A stretch of 64,000 nt of DNA from positions 1 through 64,000 of the forward strand of contig BDSI01000015.1 in the NCBI GenBank assembly GCA_003117195.1. The letters run 5' to 3'. Within the stretch, counting starts at the first letter, position 1. Every line of letters starts with the position of its first letter. Shown here piece after piece: positions 54,501 through 64,000 of this stretch. This DNA comes from Eudorina sp. 2006-703-Eu-15. Taxonomy: Eukaryota; Chlorophyta; Chlorophyceae; Chlamydomonadales; Volvocaceae. Under the pieces are notes generated by a model. It did no database searches, had not been told where the DNA came from, and saw nothing but the letters and a program-made list of their open reading frames with translations. A program made the position numbers and the translations under genes.

Positions 54501-55727
54501 TCCCGTCCCTCCCGCTGCATGCAGGGAGTGGAGTGCTCGCGGCCCACCTCGCCGCTCCGCATCCTGCACTTCAGCTCGCTCGACATGCCCGTCCTGCGCC
54601 AGGCCGCCCCGCTGCCGCCTCCGGAGCAGCCCGAGGGAGGCCACCGCCTCATCTACTACCCGCTGGAAGGTGAGAGGACTCCGCTTGAGGGCTTGTAATC
54701 GATGAACAAGGGGAAGCTCGATCCTTGGTTGGAACAGTCATTACACTGCGGCATGTAAGGCGTCCTCTGGGCTATCATAGTTTGAGTTTGTCGGGCGTCG
54801 TTTGTTTGAGCTCATTTTGCAGCTTGTCGTCAGAGGTAGTTGTGAGGCATGACTCCAAAAGACATGCCTGACGTTTTGTTTGCTGTGGTGTGGGGTCTGT
54901 ATGTAAGATCGGTGTGCACGCTCATCCGCTGCTGTCGCCGTATACTAGGGTCTCCTGTACGACTCTGCCGTATCAGCTTACACATTGAACGTGTGCCTCT
55001 GCTGCTGCGTGCCTCGTTCTCCCCTCCATCACCTCTTTTCAGGTGGATTCATCGGTTCGCTGGGTGAGAGCTACCGGGGTGACCTTACCATCGTACCGGC
55101 TCCCGAGGACCCCACCAAGACACTGCTGACGTACAAGGCCACAATCATCGCCAAGGACGCCTCGAAGACGCAGGAGATGTACGACCAGATCTTCAACGAC
55201 TTCAACAACCACCGGATTCCATTCCTGCGTGAGGTGAGCAGCAGGCAGCAGGGCAGGGGGTGGTGCAGGCAGGGCAGGGGTGATGCAGCAGAGCAGGGGT
55301 GGTGCAGCTTCCCTCGCTGGCAGGACATGACTGCTGCGTGCGCGAGGTAAGAGGAAGCCCGCACGCACGCGAGGCACAACCCCTGCCGTCACGCTCCCTC
55401 TTGGCCTCTCGCTTCCCTGCCTGCCTGATGACGCATGCATGCATGCATGCATGTTGTGCGACTGATCTCCGTCCACTGCTGCACGCTCTGCGCCGTGCAC
55501 TGGTGAAAACGCAATGAAACATTCGTCTGCTGGGGCGGGGCTGCCGCAGATGTGTTCACCTGAATAGCTGAATAATAAAGCTGCTGTGGAGTACGTATGT
55601 AACCTTGCCCACGCATGTTTCCCGCTTGATCGTTTTTTCGTGTCTGCAGTGGGGCCGCAACGTCGGCCAGAATTGCAAGGTAACCGGTTCATGGAAGCCG
55701 CAGCAGATTGCCAGTTCGACCGCGTGA
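51582..55727 (+). CDS. Gene E: polytopic membrane protein with ABM-like and SRPBCC-like domains
   Basis: Nine exons with fully consistent phases: 51582-51730, 51901-52210, 52372-52617, 52766-52826, 53053-53693, 54165-54308, 54525-54669, 55043-55233, 55650-55727 (about 654 aa). Signal peptide at residues 1-27 (LVLCFAAVMALLVPTASA). Six or seven hydrophobic segments follow (LVTALMLTLISRW, YWLVTFYPFATAIVELI, YFPLVLLWEWVLHVWIMFV, CCDFLLMVVFTYMYF, YLPVCIIVAFTSPITMYLY, ALGIVLGLSFILSPAL). Next comes an ABM-like ferredoxin-fold domain (TTTVWPKPGKEQAVMDMV ... RFVVKFFESWSSITSLYRHI). The last ~180 residues look like an SRPBCC/polyketide-cyclase fold (VTLPFSTIVDAPVDCLWAKFDNW ... LLTYKATI). Role unknown: a membrane-anchored small-molecule-binding or monooxygenase-like protein. 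Intron 5 carries a LINE fragment. Confidence 0.88.
53838..54062 (-). mobile_element. LINE-related 3' fragment inside intron 5 of gene E
   Basis: Begins with TTATAGCGGACCCC (the local LINE end motif on the minus strand) and matches 29,463-29,690 along its length, including CACCCCGTTCCTGAGA and AGGGATGAA-CC-GCT-AGGG. It lies wholly in the intron and leaves the splice sites intact. Confidence 0.65.
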
Positions 55728-55752
55728 GTCAATAGTTAGTCGATCGGCCCAA

Positions 55753-55757
55753 TGTAA
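55753..55757 (+). terminator. Putative TGTAA polyadenylation signal of gene E
   Basis: TGTAA 26 bp after the stop. It would give an unusually short 3' UTR and sits just 38 bp before the duplication breakpoint at 55,795. Confidence 0.35.
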
Positions 55758-56259
55758 AATAAGAGGATTGACGGTCTTGCTGATGGGATCATGGGCTAGC
55801 CTCAGAAATCCAAAGCCAAACCCCAAATTCGGCGGGCACTGATTAGACGTCATTTTGACAGCAACCTGCGAAGACCGTATCTCTCACACGATACGCATTC
55901 TCTACGCGGCGTGGTGACAGCGAGGCATACATCAGCAACCAGCTGCCGCTGCACGGCAGTACAATGTTCCCTATTGCGCGGTGCGGCAGTTGCGTGGATG
56001 GGCCCCTGTGAGGATGGCACGGATTTTAAGGTGCCGTATCGCGATCTGGTGCCCTCTACCCTGCAGCTCAACAGGCCAAAAGCAAGGCAAGCCTGATGGC
56101 GGCCTACAGAGTCCGTGGTCGCGTGGCGAAGCGAAAATTCAGGAGAAGGCGACCGCGTCATTGGAGTCTGCAGTCGAGTGATGTTGCGTGTCGATGCGTG
56201 CTTTGTGGGTCTCCTGGGGCAGTTCGGGCGGTCAACCAGCGGTCCATGAACGGTCGTTG

Positions 56260-57482
56260 ATAACACACCACGCCATCACACCCATCACCCACCCCTTTAC
56301 GCCCATCAATCAAACCGCCCGGCGCACAGTTCACCTACCGCAGCAAAACACATTACGTGTCTCTCTCCGCTGCCCAAGCTGCCGGCTGCACGCGCTCGCC
56401 ACATGTGTTTGTCGCTCGGCGCCCAGCTCTGAAGGTGAAGGCAAGGGACGAGGGAGAGCGCAGGAGGGACGCGGGAGCGGTGGGCACTAGGCACAGTGGT
56501 GGGACACGTTGGGGTATGACAACAAGAGCAGAAGCAATGAAGCATTCTTGGCGGTGCGCGTCCGGTCGCTGCTTCCTGTCGGCTGCGGCCAGGCGGCATA
56601 ACAAGGACTGACATGCACGATGCACAGGCGCCGCCAGCATCCGAGGATAGGATTCCGGTGACCCACGGTACGGTATGCACACGTGCACACGTGGGCCTAC
56701 CACTACAACGCGCTTCGCGTCCTTGTCCAGCATGAAAGGCTGATGCGTACCGTGTCACCATCCACATATGATTCCATCTCCAGTGTGCGCAGCTGCGCAC
56801 GTAGGCCCTAGCGCCCCGCCCCCCGGTAGCGGCTACCGGGTACGCCACCAGGTGTGACCACTCGCGACGAAGCTGGTAACATAGCAGCTCTGTGGACGTA
56901 GTTTTGATCTTTCCATGATTATGCCTAGAAGACAAAACATTCCCGCGAAGAGAGCAACAGAAGGTGCGTTTCGCGCCACCATTGGAAACGTTCGCGCACT
57001 GCTAGAGCCTGTCAGCTATTTTCACAGCAACCTCTGCACACGAACAAGTTTCTGCTAGGCGCACGGAGACTAAGGAACGTGCGAAAGCGTTCGGTACTGT
57101 GTACTGCGCCTGTTCACTATGTGTGGTCCAAACGTAAAGCACCTTTGCAATAAGTAATAAAGGTATGATTTGGGTTCAATAGTCATGTCCGGAACTATAC
57201 ATGACAGGCGGATAGGGCGCATCATCGGCTATGTACTGCCGAAACAAGGGTAGATCGCCGTACCCAAAATCTCCAAAAACGACTGATATCAATGAGGATC
57301 GACCCCAGGCCGGAGATATCCGGGGGTGTGTCGACCTACCAAGTTTCTGTCAACGGAAAGATACGTGGCTATCTTGCTGCATCAAAACTTCTTATATTGC
57401 CACTTCCTGCGGGGAAAAAGTATCTAAAATTTTCCAAGTTTTTGGGCCGAATATATATTCATATCTTAAGATAGCCACCCTG
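56260..57482 (-). mobile_element. hAT remnant: right end only
   Basis: The right 1.22 kb of the hAT, ending in the TIR at 57,467-57,482 followed by ACCCGTAG. With no left TIR it cannot be mobilised as a unit. Confidence 0.88.
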
Positions 57483-57605
57483 ACCCGTAGTACGTAACAA
57501 AGTGCGCGATACGGGCCTAGGCCCGAGGAGTATCCTACAGCGTCCATCCCGTCGCTGCAAACACGGATAGATGTGACTGCCCAACAGGCAGGGGGCACCG
57601 CTCCT

Positions 57606-57662
57606 GAATGAATGAATGAATGAAATTATGAATGAACGTTACAGCGGACCCCAAAGGGATCG
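57606..57662 (-). mobile_element. LINE 3' tail fragment, duplicated copy
   Basis: Identical to 48,845-48,900; carried along by the segmental duplication. Confidence 0.75.
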
Positions 57663-59753
57663 CTCATGTCGAAGCCACCGTCGAACCCACTGTCGAAGCC
57701 ACCGGGTCCGGTGCGTCTTGCGTGTGTGCTTTCCGCATGCTCGTACCACGTCGTACAAGGTCGTACCTGGGACTGACCACCGAACCAGACACCCAACGGG
57801 TCAGGAGGGAAGCAACAGGGCCGCGATGACAGGCGCGCACGCACGCACCACGCAGGAGTGTACGATGACGCCTGTGCGTCATCTACGGCATGCAGAATCC
57901 GTGAGATTCTGATGCTGGGTGGCCGCAGCATTGACAACGCAGCAGATAATCGTTTTCATGAGAATTTGCCTTACCGCTTGTAGTAATAAGATGGAAGGTG
58001 TGCTTGCTTCCATGGGAGGAGGCGAGCCTAGTTACTGACTGGATTACCTGCCACGGGACAGTATGTATGGCAGATGTCGCAGTGGCAACCTGTCAGTACT
58101 CACGATATGAACTCGCGAAATTACTCTTTCAGTCGCGCTCTCCGTTCACTCGCAACCGTCGTACTCTCTGTCAGCCGAAGACGCTTTCGGCAAATATACA
58201 GAAAAACCTTGGGTTTCTTTCGTTTCACTCAGAAAACCTACAGCGGTTCGGTACATGGTACATGCCCCTGCAAGTCGGTCGCCTTCAAGTATGGATGGGC
58301 TTTCGGCCGCCCCAGCGGTCCAATGAGTCCGAACCTTGAAAATCACCACGAACCGTGTCCTGTCCGTCCCGCGCGCCGTACAACGGTAACCCTTAATACC
58401 ATTACCTCTGACACGTAAGCGTTAGAAATCACAAAACTCATGTCTGTCAGTGTGTGCTGGTTTGTTCCTTTCCTGTCGGTCAGCCGCACTGGGGTCGGGG
58501 TCGGGGTCGCTCCTCCGACGGGCGCGTCGATAAGCCCTCGCAGCGACCGCCTCGGGGGGGAGGGGGGCCCGCCGCGGTGTCGCTTAGCTCGCAGCCCTGC
58601 GCGGCCCTGCGCCCCGACCCGGCCCCGCATGACCCGGCAACGCGGCCCCCAGCGCAACCGCTCCTGAGCGACGTGCTGGTCCTCTGGGTCCCGGCGGGTA
58701 CGCAGCCACATTCTTACGTTCGTTTTGTGGTTGTCAAAGTGATCCGAGATCGGCCGTTGCTGCGGAGCAAATCTTGTCGTTCAGGCTCTCTGCATTTCTT
58801 GCCAACCTGAAGATGTGGGAGCTCACGCAGGATACTCACTGACTCATGTCGCTTATGCCGGTCCTCGCCAGCTTGTTCGGACGCCACTTGCCTCACCTCC
58901 ATCAAGGCCAGTCACTTCAGCCCGATTACCAGGACAACGCAGCTGAATGAACGACGCAGGAGCGCGAGAAACACCGTACCAGATCGCGGGGCCGCAAACA
59001 CTGCCTGACCAAGGAATGCATACCGCGCCATACCGCATCTGACTTACTCGATCACAGTAAAAATATGTTGAAACAATACCGAAAGCACCCAAGCAGCAAC
59101 GCGCCGCAAGCGTTATCCGGCGTTTTGTCGGCGGTATCGGCCAAGGAACTTATATACCTTTTAAAATCATATTGTAGATGGCATTCTTTGGTAAATATTT
59201 ATCCTTGAGCAAAGAATTGGAATCGACATGAAACCAACTTCCAGAGTCGCGAACGGGAGGAAAGTCAGGATGCGGGCAAGCCACCAATGCTGTCACTAAT
59301 AAAATGCTTACGATACATATATATATTTTAGCATGTACTTGTGGCATAACCTCGTCAGGTTTTCAGCATCAAGGATCACATCGGAACGGCAGCTTGAAGG
59401 GACCTGAAGGAGGCGGCGACGTTTTCATATTTATGTATGCAATGTTTCTAACTTGCAGAATTGTAGCTTAACCTCGCTGTAGGAGTCCTAACAGAAAGAA
59501 CTAGAGTCTTTAGGAAACCTCCTTCATCAAATTTGTAAATATGATGAGCCGGGTACAGATTTTAGGAAACGCACACATTTGCACCGGTAACTTTGATGAA
59601 TCCGCTATACATCTCGGAGGCTGCTGCGCCCTTTCCCTCAAAGTTAGTCGCCTTGCCGTACGACCCGAATTTGCAAATCATAACAAATGTGAATAAAATA
59701 ATAAATCCTCGTATCTTTTCTTACAAGTTAGACACTGCAAAACTGTCTGCTCT

Positions 59754-61371
59754 ATGGATCCGCGTCTCGTTCTTTCGCATGCGCTGTATGCGCTTCCCTC
59801 CGGGCAGCAGCACGGAGTAGGCTATGACCCCACTCAAATGCCTACATTTGTAACATACAACTCAGCAAGCAACATGGTCTCGCCTCTTGCTGTTCAAGGC
59901 CTTCCGCGTGGCATGCCGAACATCTCGAACGTTCTCCCCGAGCTCAGCCAAACAGCGACCCCGTACGCTCATCCTGCACCAGCTGCGCCTTCATCGACTT
60001 TCGCCGCGCCATCTGCAGAGACGATTCCATCTGCGGACGGCAGCAGCGAAAATAACAGCGATGTGGAGGCGGACAGCGAAACTGAGGGCGCCACCCCGTC
60101 AGCTAGCACCAGCAGTGCCGCCAAGACGACCAAGGGCAAGAAGAAAAAGAATGAGTCAGCCTGGCCGCGCGTGCATTGCAGTTCGCTGCTGCGTGTGTCC
60201 GTGCTAACCAAGTTGGCAGCTGCAACAAAGAAGAGGGGTGCTTCCATGTCGCCGGCGGAGGTGGACGCGTTTTTCGACAGTGTCAGGAAAGAGGTGAAAG
60301 ACAAAGTGACCGCTGACGAGGAAGCATCCAGGAAGGAGGGGAACACAGAAGAGGCCAATCAACTGGCGGCTCACCTGAAGGCCATTACGAAGCTGGAGGC
60401 AATCCACCAGCAGAGGAAGGGGGCCACATGGAACAGCCTGGTTTGGACCTGGGTGACCAACATCAATGGACACGGGTGAGTGGAAACGAGGAAGCAGAAT
60501 GCAGGGGGCGGGGGGCAGCAAGGGGCGGGCGGGGCGGGGCTTAACAAACAGTGGGGATACAAATGGGAGTGTCGTGGAGGCGGGGGTAATGATTGGATTT
60601 CATTGGTGGCGAGGGTGGTTGAACTAGCGTTCACGCAAGGGGCCGGGGAGGGGCGGGGGAAGGGGGGGAGGAGGTCGGGAAGTAAGGGGGAGGGAAGTTT
60701 CGGTATTTATATCATCAGGGTGTGTGGGGAGGGGAAATAATCCAAAAGAACAGCACAGGGCACAGGGCATCTGCATCCTGAAAAACACCCCTGGGATCCT
60801 GTGTACCTTTAGTGTAGGTCCAAGGTTAGGAAGGGGGGCAAGTTCAGCGTCGCTGCCCTCCAGAATGAGAACCAAGAAACCGAGCTGAAGGAGGCCGCTA
60901 AAGTTCTCCAGCGCTTCTCCGACCTAGGTCACGGACTGGCCGGTGTGGAGACCATCAAACCGGCCCAGTTGCAGCAGCAGGCCATGCGCGAGGCCGCGCA
61001 CCAGAAGCGCAAGGCGGCGGAGGACCGCAAGGAGGAGCAGCAGAGGAAACAGTGCAAGTTGATGGAGGAGGTGGTCGAAGTTGTTAAGGTACGCTTTCAG
61101 GGGGGGGGATCGACTTCTCATTAACGGGTTTGTGAGTCCACGAGCACCTATCGTCGTTTGTTGATGGATTTGAGCAAATGCCCTGTGTTGTGTGCATGGG
61201 CCACAGGAGAAGGCGGGGCAGCAGGGAGACCTGTGCGAGCAAATCGCCCGCAGCAACGACCTTAAGGAGAAGGATATCGCAGTCAAGGCGGATATCGCAT
61301 CCATGATGCGCCAACTCATCGGACACTACGTGGCGGCCCAGCAGGCGCGTCAGCAGCCCTCCCAGCCGTGA
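59754..61371 (+). CDS. Gene F: charged, coiled-coil protein with NLS-like stretch, unknown family
   Basis: Three exons 59754-60475, 60818-61088, 61207-61371, phases 2 and 0, about 385 aa. The N-terminal ~85 residues are uncharged, Pro/Ala/Ser-rich. An acidic Ser-rich tract (ENNSDVEADSETEG) is followed by a basic KTTKGKKKKNE, an NLS-type signal. A helical middle follows (RVSVLTKLAAATKKRG, SPAEVDAFFDSVRKEVKDKV, AHLKAITKLEAIHQQRKGATWNSLVWTWV). Exons 2-3 are strongly helical and charged (QQQAMREAAHQKRKAAEDRKEEQQRK), ending SQP-stop. It looks like a nuclear DNA- or chromatin-associated factor, but I do not recognise the family. Same strand as gene G, with 893 bp between them. Confidence 0.75.
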
Positions 61372-62264
61372 CTGTTTCCATGTGCGCCTCGAAGGGGAAA
61401 AAATGTGCCGCACTCACATCACACTCCCATGCGCGCGGACTACGAATACTGTTGCGTATGCAGGTTTTTTTAATGGTTTGCTAGTGGATGCGCGTCAGTT
61501 TCGGCGATCCTTCAGGCCTGCGGGTGTAGCATGGCCGTGTTCGTTCGGGTGGTACTTCTAGGCCACGCATTACGGATCATACTGATTTTCTATGCTTTTA
61601 TATCCAGGTGTCTACGCTTTTATTTCCAAGTGTCGGCAAAGGTCAGATTCGTCCGGGAGCAAAGGGGGTGTAGCGTGGATCGATGCGTTTTGCTTGTTTG
61701 CTTTACCCTAGCACTAATAGTTCACGCATCCTTGTCAAAAAAAAATAATCATGCTTTATTGTGATTAAATTCCAAATGTCGGCAAAGGGCAGAGGTCGTC
61801 AAGCCCTGAGGGGGTGGCTCTTGTTGTTGGCTTTATCTCGAGGTGATGCTGTGTTGCTAAACAGACCCGAATCGGTTGGTCTTATAAAATAAGAATTGTA
61901 AAAGTCAACGGAATTATGGTGTGCGGTCAAGAAATGTGAGAAAGGGTGGGCAGAACGGATGCGCCAGCCGTGACGGTTAATCAACGAACCTGTGGGTGTT
62001 GGCGGGTCGGCGGGCGGGGATGCTATACCCCCCCTTTGACCCGTAGTACATATGGCCCAGGTAACCCACGACACCCACGAGACCCATCGTACCCATCATA
62101 CATCAGAGACCCATGTTATTCGCAATCAACAGCTACGGTCACAAGGCCCAACGGATGGTTTGAGCGCAGTTCAGGCAAAGACATAAAAGCGGCGCTGCAT
62201 CAGTATGTTCTCACGACAGACTCTCACAAATTTTAACACTGTTTTGTTCTGAGTATAGCGCACG
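61372..62264. other. Region between genes F and G
   Basis: AT-richer, no coding region recognised. An A-run near 61,737 and direct repeats of GTCGGCAAAGG (61,632 and 61,778) are present. The promoter of gene G is presumably here. Confidence 0.5.
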
Positions 62265-63934
62265 ATGGACGTAGAGGAAAGGATCGCCGCCTTGAACAGG
62301 AATCAGCTACTGCCAGGCGTCGAGCATGTTGAGCGAGATGACTCTCTGCAGGCTGCTTTTGAGGGAAAAGTGCAATTTAAGCAACTCAACTTGATAGCAG
62401 GATGCGGCGGCTCGGGAAAGACCACAGTAGCCATCGCAACTACGTGCATCATCTTATGCGGAGGTCGCCTAGGCCGCGAGTGCTTCGATCCCTATCCTTC
62501 CATCGAGTTCAACGGCGAACTCTATCCTCCACGTGCCCTAATAATCGAGGGCGAGGGCCGCATCGCCTACGCCAAGGAGCTGCTTTACAACATGTGCGCA
62601 CCGGATGGCTTCTCACCATCCTTTAACGCATTCGACCAGGTAAGCACGCACTAAGATGCAATGTGAAGCAAACAATAACTCCTAGTTTGCGCCGAGGTGA
62701 TGGGACAGGTGACGAAACCTTTTACGTGACTCCCCATCCGCAGATCAAGTTCGTCGAGGCCGGCACCCCGCAGCGCCTTTATCTTGACAACGACTTTCTG
62801 TTCGGTAGTCGGCGTGGAAAGTGCCTTTTGGAAGACCTCGAACAGCGCCTGAAGGACCCTTCGGTCGTCGTCGTGGTTATTGACTCGCTGCTCACCGTTC
62901 TCGGCGGTGGCCAGGAGGTAATAATACCTGTAACCTGGGTGATGGGCACGAGACACAGCTATGTAGTGATAGATGTGTAAAGTTCGGCCCCTTTCGTTCG
63001 CCCCTTGCAACTTGAGTGTCGTGACCGCTGGGTGGAGCGCCCCCTGCATTCTACCCGCTCTACCCTATACTCCATTCCTATGCCTAGAAATAGGCGCTGA
63101 CCGGAATGTCCCTGCACCCCCCCTCCCCCCCCCCCCGCTCCTTCTCGCCCCCCTCGTCCCCCGTAGTCTGCAAACGACGGAAGAATGATGCAGACGATCA
63201 TGATGAGGCTGGCTCATTTGGCAGACGTGAACGGTGTGACGATCATGCTCATCCACCACGCAAACAAGAAGGGGCAGGAAGCCATCGCCAAGGGGCAGCG
63301 ACCCTCCGCAAGCATCATTGGTGGCGCTGCAGCCATAACCAATGTCCCCCGGCAGGTAACCTTCGTCGCCCCGGTGGTGTCATCCGACGGTGTGGCGGAC
63401 CCTGAGTGGAAGCTGGTGAGTTGGCACGGGACAGAATGTTTACTATGCAACCTAACCCCTAGAGGGCGGAATTCGGCTATCAGATTAGGGTCACTTTCTT
63501 GGATTTTTGTGCCTTGCCCTTCCCACCTCCGCCCCCCCCCCCTCCCACCGTCACAATGTTGGTGTATGTGCCGCGCCCCTCCCCACCGCCGACCCTTCCA
63601 TGCTTGGCAGTGCACGACCTTTTATTGACTCCCCTCCCCCCTCTCCATGCTCTCACCTACACGTACACAGCTTATGAGTGTCAAGTCCAACTGCGCGGAA
63701 ACAAACTCCGTCACCTACTTCCGTGTTGCGAGGGACCCGTCTGGGGCCATCAGCATTCCCAACGAGACCCCGCCTGCTCACGTCGTGCGTGATGCGTCGT
63801 CAAGGGCGCAGGCAGAGCTGCAGCGCGAACAAGAGGGCATCGCCACCATCCTAAGATGTATCCACAACGCAGGGTACGCATTCCCTCCTAGGTTTGTGTG
63901 CGTGTGTGATTATAGGGTGGTGTACGACAAGTAG
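62265..63934 (+). CDS. Gene G: RepA/AAA_25-like P-loop ATPase, possibly incomplete at window edge
   Basis: Exons 62265-62639, 62744-62917, 63167-63415 and 63671 onward, all phase 0. Walker A GCGGSGKTT at residues 46-54, after a VQFKQLNLIA strand; Walker B VVVVVIDSLL in exon 2; a following VTIMLIHHANKKG strand-plus-motif in exon 3, then SIIGGAAAITNVPRQV. This order matches RecA-fold ATPases of the RepA/AAA_25 type, hexameric helicase-like proteins of plasmids, phages and some mobile DNA. In exon 4, either the frame runs to a stop at 63,932-63,934 or a donor GG|GTACGC at 63,872 leads to exons beyond the window; the second is likelier, because the read-through segment (RFVCVCDYRVVYDK) is not protein-like. 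Residues outside the ATPase core resemble nothing I know. Confidence 0.8.
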
Positions 63935-64000
63935 TCAAGAAATCGATCTTTCCATTAATGTCTGAGAGGCTTTCATAGGTATTGTAGCTCTGCCTTTCCT

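Larger units (their letters stand above)
55795..59503. repeat. Segmental duplication, short copy (interior deleted)
   Basis: Equal to 40,841-41,305 joined directly to 47,497-50,741. The junction at 56,258-56,259 shows 2 bp of microhomology (TG). The deleted interior removes the hAT left TSD, left TIR and the whole transposase. It lies between gene E (stop 67 bp to the left) and gene F (start 250 bp to the right). Confidence 0.92.

Overview
The window is nuclear DNA from a green alga, most likely a volvocine/Chlamydomonadalean species. The evidence is: many short, precisely phased spliceosomal introns (GT-AG plus a conserved GC-AG class); (hydroxy)proline-rich PPSPPP extracellular spacers; F-box-like/ankyrin genes of the kind expanded in Chlamydomonas; TGTAA motifs downstream of stops; non-LTR retrotransposons with (CATT)n tails; and moderately high GC with many micro- and minisatellites. 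No prokaryotic operon structure is visible. The species cannot be fixed from sequence alone.

Layout. (1) 1-13,480: four head-to-tail copies (period about 3.7 kb) of a seven-exon gene for a small secreted, potentially N-glycosylated protein. No copy is free of single-base frame breaks, but the breaks differ between groups of copies and the consensus reads through. (2) 13.5-15.8 kb: gene-poor, holding a LINE tail. (3) 15,847-19,219 (-): a three-exon membrane protein with two tandem four-cysteine ectodomain modules, a long PPSPPP stalk, one TM helix and a polyQ tail. (4) 19.4-21.0 kb: AT-richer, no gene recognised. (5) 21.0-29.7 kb: a nearly complete LINE (+) with intact ORF1 and a broken EN-RT ORF2, meeting tail-to-tail with a second, minus-strand LINE remnant at a shared (CATT)n tract. 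(6) 30.4-39.5 kb: two tandem paralogues with an F-box-like N-terminus and ankyrin-type repeats (genes A and B), sharing one intron position. Gene A's intron holds a truncated LINE tail, and its last exon is swollen by a 39-bp minisatellite.

(7) 40.8-50.7 kb: a duplicated segment containing a hAT DNA transposon at 41,457-48,721, with a perfect 16-bp TIR and a perfect 8-bp target-site duplication. Its minus-strand transposase gene is intron-rich. (8) 51.6-55.7 kb (+): a nine-exon gene for a polytopic membrane protein carrying an ABM-like and an SRPBCC-like domain. (9) 55.8-59.5 kb: second copy of the 40.8-50.7 kb segment with about 6.2 kb removed internally, so the left end of the hAT and the whole transposase are missing. 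(10) 59.75-64.0 kb (+): a three-exon gene for a nuclear-looking charged/coiled-coil protein, followed by a RepA/AAA_25-like P-loop ATPase gene that reaches the window edge.

How the parts relate. Most of the structure reflects duplication and transposition: tandem gene amplification with exchange between units, paralogous F-box/ankyrin genes, LINE debris in introns and between genes, and a hAT caught inside a very recent segmental duplication. The least explained part is the gene pair at the right edge, an ATPase of a type often found in mobile replicons beside an unknown coiled-coil protein, directly abutting the duplication breakpoint.
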